64,000 nucleotides of DNA, from NCBI GenBank assembly GCA_910575495.1, contig CAJTFS010000005.1:106595-170594 (forward strand). Reading direction: 5' to 3'. Under the pieces are notes generated by a model. The model searched no databases. It was not told the origin of the DNA and saw nothing but the letters and a program-made list of their open reading frames with translations. The number at the start of each line of letters is the position of its first letter. The first letter of the stretch is position 1. Below, in pieces: positions 63,501-64,000 of this stretch. The translations under genes and the position numbers were made by a program. The stretch is from Bacteroidales bacterium (GTDB lineage: Bacteria > Bacteroidota > Bacteroidia > Bacteroidales > Rikenellaceae).

Positions 63501-63821
63501 GCTTGTAAGCAATTCCAATATAGAGCGGCGTTGCAAGTCCTCTTGATGTCCCCATGCGTCATACTCAAAAAAGTAATAGTCGTCTGATAATTCACGTTCC
63601 AACATTTTAACCACGTTGGATTTTCCAGATCCCCAAATACCTTCGATGCCGATAATTCGAGGTAAAGTACATTCCTCATCCAATGAATCATTCTGACAAA
63701 AATGGCGAGCAATAGTTTTTGCCAACCTTTCTTGCGAACCTCCATCGAATTTGTCAATACCACACGGTTTATTTTGGATAAACCGCGGATATTGCTGTTT
63801 GGATTGTAGTTTTGTTTCCAT
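60567..63821 (-). CDS. KAP-family P-loop NTPase, 1084 residues
   Basis: A large AT-rich cargo gene. Walker A GIWGSGKS at residues 61-68; two membrane helices at about 155-179 and 186-211 lie between Walker A and B, the hallmark of KAP NTPases; Walker B LVLVFDNMDRLP at about 268-279. The C-terminal about 800 residues are helical without a recognised domain. ATG 63821 is preferred to GTG 63836, which falls in sequence that looks like the end of the adjacent IS. KAP proteins include F-plasmid PifA, which blocks phage T7, so defence is possible but unproven. No promoter is visible. Confidence 0.85.
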   Translation of the reverse strand: METKLQSKQQYPRFIQNKPCGIDKFDGGSQERLAKTIARHFCQNDSLDEECTLPRIIGIEGIWGSGKSNVVKMLERELSDDYYFFEYDAWGHQEDLQRRSILELLTSKLIDDGILSGNATIKVKGGGTKTVSWSEKLKYLLARKTETVTEKYPLISNGMVAAFLVAVLTPIFTFIAYAVKPTPTTWWFSLLSIIIAALPVLIALCVWKWAYSKDHKYGWSYMLAIYQDKVEKDVCYETLSEDEPTVYEFKTWMQDISDFIKEKGQRKLVLVFDNMDRLPAEKVKELWSSIHTFFADSGFENVWAVIPFDETHLACAFGDETDEQTKQLTKYFINKTFPIVYRVAPPVITDYRSIFNKLFVEAFGETENEAKETINRIFRLVNPNANVREIISYINEMVALKQEWCNEILMINIALFCLKKTDILANPVEQILSGDYLNGIQTIINNDLQTQREIAALVYGVDVEDARQIPLKKYIEGCINGEEDHDINQYAETNKQFDTVLEEVIQCMDNALIDKIIHCLHKLTRKSDVILRVWQRIAQLKLKESIEKQVFPVEYQELLLHLDTESQNHVIAQLYKKIVRFNDFNGGDYFKTLDAIDRFIAQNKLACDFTSLIEAKTVKPNTFIDYIQAANATDAAYRDNATTKAYKYYQVATNSEALDNYLANLLPDNFDHADIVKTLKDNSTYTFPTLLQAITNCIDEQNVNKDNIGAIFTTYRLLASDEERPLPVTLDSTYINQLHSELETDGRNIKESGYYDLVAMQLAHGHSVSLIEGGDIKYVAELMDYYVDHGDLLVNSVGWNIPLLNETLQYMVNHKLGYKLLLSDILPQFEDIKNRIGVTDEVFIEHLAEWNTDLDKYITKNNIKDVIPDASFYDLTTKISNVLTDHINKIAFEALSEISVDTLYAQRTAHTSYYWFVAIKHLLAKIKSLPDNLTEFGKKILMDIASGTQSLNPFPNCFKNIVERLDKRKIKSTVTDIRNDFCIGKKTINAIKFQFFETWLRSHGNLKSQAGDVIDKIVKPVISDGACRSLILQNKDFYMDLINTAGDDAYELKKSLRNLIQKDSDPQLVKFVNSIDSVPEVETA

Positions 63822-63890
63822 ATCATTAGTGTCCACTAAAAAATCATAAAAGTTCTTTGAAAATATTGAAAGTTAGGTTGTTACAAAGGT

Positions 63891-63922
63891 TTTGAGACCG
63901 CGCCGATTTGAAATTATCTTTG
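63891..63922 (+). promoter_or_regulatory. Promoter of the IS transposase
   Basis: -33 TTTG (63891-63894), 20-bp spacer, -7 TATCTTTG (63915-63922): a full match to the Bacteroides consensus. Confidence 0.75.
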
Positions 63923-63944
63923 CCAGACCAACGTGGAATGGCAT

Positions 63945-64000
63945 ATGCATAACGGAAAATTCGTGTTCTCTCAGCTTTTAGATTTCCTTGATAAGGATAT
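63945..64000 (+). CDS. IS4-family transposase (DUF4372-type N-terminus), 3' end cut by the window
   Basis: The first 18 codons read MHNGKFVFSQLLDFLDKD, which resembles the start of the N-terminal DUF4372 domain found in Bacteroides IS4-type transposases (MNxGKYVFSQ...). ATG 63945 lies 22 bp after the -7 box; an ATG at 63939 opens only a 4-codon frame. Only the beginning is present, so whether the gene is intact is unknown. Confidence 0.6.
   Translation, partial: MHNGKFVFSQLLDFLDKD

Larger units (their letters stand above)
35089..64000. mobile_element. CTnDOT-family integrative conjugative element (one end plus transfer region; continues past the window)
   Basis: The left boundary is the core GTAATTTTGC (35089-35098), which fits GTANNTTTGC recognised by CTnDOT-type tyrosine integrases. 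Composition and codon use change from GC-rich to near-balanced at this point. The element holds accessory genes, a full traA-traQ set, a probable oriT and mobABC, the CTnDOT gene order. The integrase, excision and rte/tet-type regulatory genes would be at the other end, outside the window. Bases 60436-64000 carry additional insertions. Confidence 0.9.
63826..64000 (+). mobile_element. IS4-type insertion sequence, left part
   Basis: Begins near TTAGTGTCCACTAAAAAATC (about 63829), directly upstream of the KAP gene, and continues beyond the window. It carries a full promoter and the first codons of a transposase. Its exact end cannot be set because the other inverted repeat is out of view. Confidence 0.6.

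Overview
The window reads as a Bacteroidales chromosome, most like Alistipes (Rikenellaceae). Three things suggest this. The core genes are GC-rich with strongly GC-ending codons. Many genes are preceded by a TAnnTTTG box, the Bacteroidota -7 promoter element. The gene families are typical of the group: type III glutamine synthetase, a DUF4153 membrane protein, PepSY-like secreted proteins and a CTnDOT-type conjugative element. Family and domain names are recognised from memory of the families; no database search was possible.

Bases 1-35088 are chromosome. They carry housekeeping genes for translation and RNA modification (serS, aspS, tadA, rlmB, smpB, queG, tsaB), replication and repair (dnaG, uvrB, rmuC), lipid metabolism (fabD, an acyl-CoA ligase), carbon and nitrogen metabolism (rpe, glnN-type glutamine synthetase), plus a ROK regulator, a GNAT acetyltransferase, a TPR protein, an ABC-F ATPase, a HAD phosphatase and a radical SAM protein. 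The gaps between them are unusual. Four contain a composite repeat whose last part encodes only the C-terminal, C-type-lectin-like end of a FISUMP / variable-region protein (GYR...G...W.SS...GF.VRCVQ), with conserved edges and a divergent centre. Other gaps hold many copies of a short inverted tag (GTCATTCTGAG...CGAAGAATCT); one pair of tags tightly brackets a GIY-YIG nuclease gene.

Bases from about 35089 to the end of the window belong to an integrative conjugative element (ICE) of the CTnDOT family. It begins at a GTAATTTTGC core, which fits the GTANNTTTGC attachment consensus, 7 bp upstream of the radical SAM start codon. Layout: an accessory operon on the + strand (PcfK/PcfJ, DUF3873 and small proteins), a lysozyme and a complete traQ-to-traA transfer operon on the - strand, a probable oriT, then mobA-mobB-mobC (relaxosome protein, relaxase, coupling protein) on the + strand. 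traN is split by a 2.49-kb group II intron that encodes its own reverse transcriptase/maturase; removing bases 43043-45531 restores an open 328-codon traN. Downstream of mobC are a 131-bp MITE-like element, an AT-rich cargo gene for a 1084-residue KAP-family P-loop NTPase, and the start of an IS4-type transposase cut by the window edge. The integrase, excision and regulatory genes are not in this window.

Most interesting for follow-up: the four orphan variable-region cassettes (silent donor copies or remnants of a diversity system), the tag-bracketed GIY-YIG unit, apparently leaderless transcripts for four core genes, the intron in traN, and the KAP NTPase as ICE cargo.
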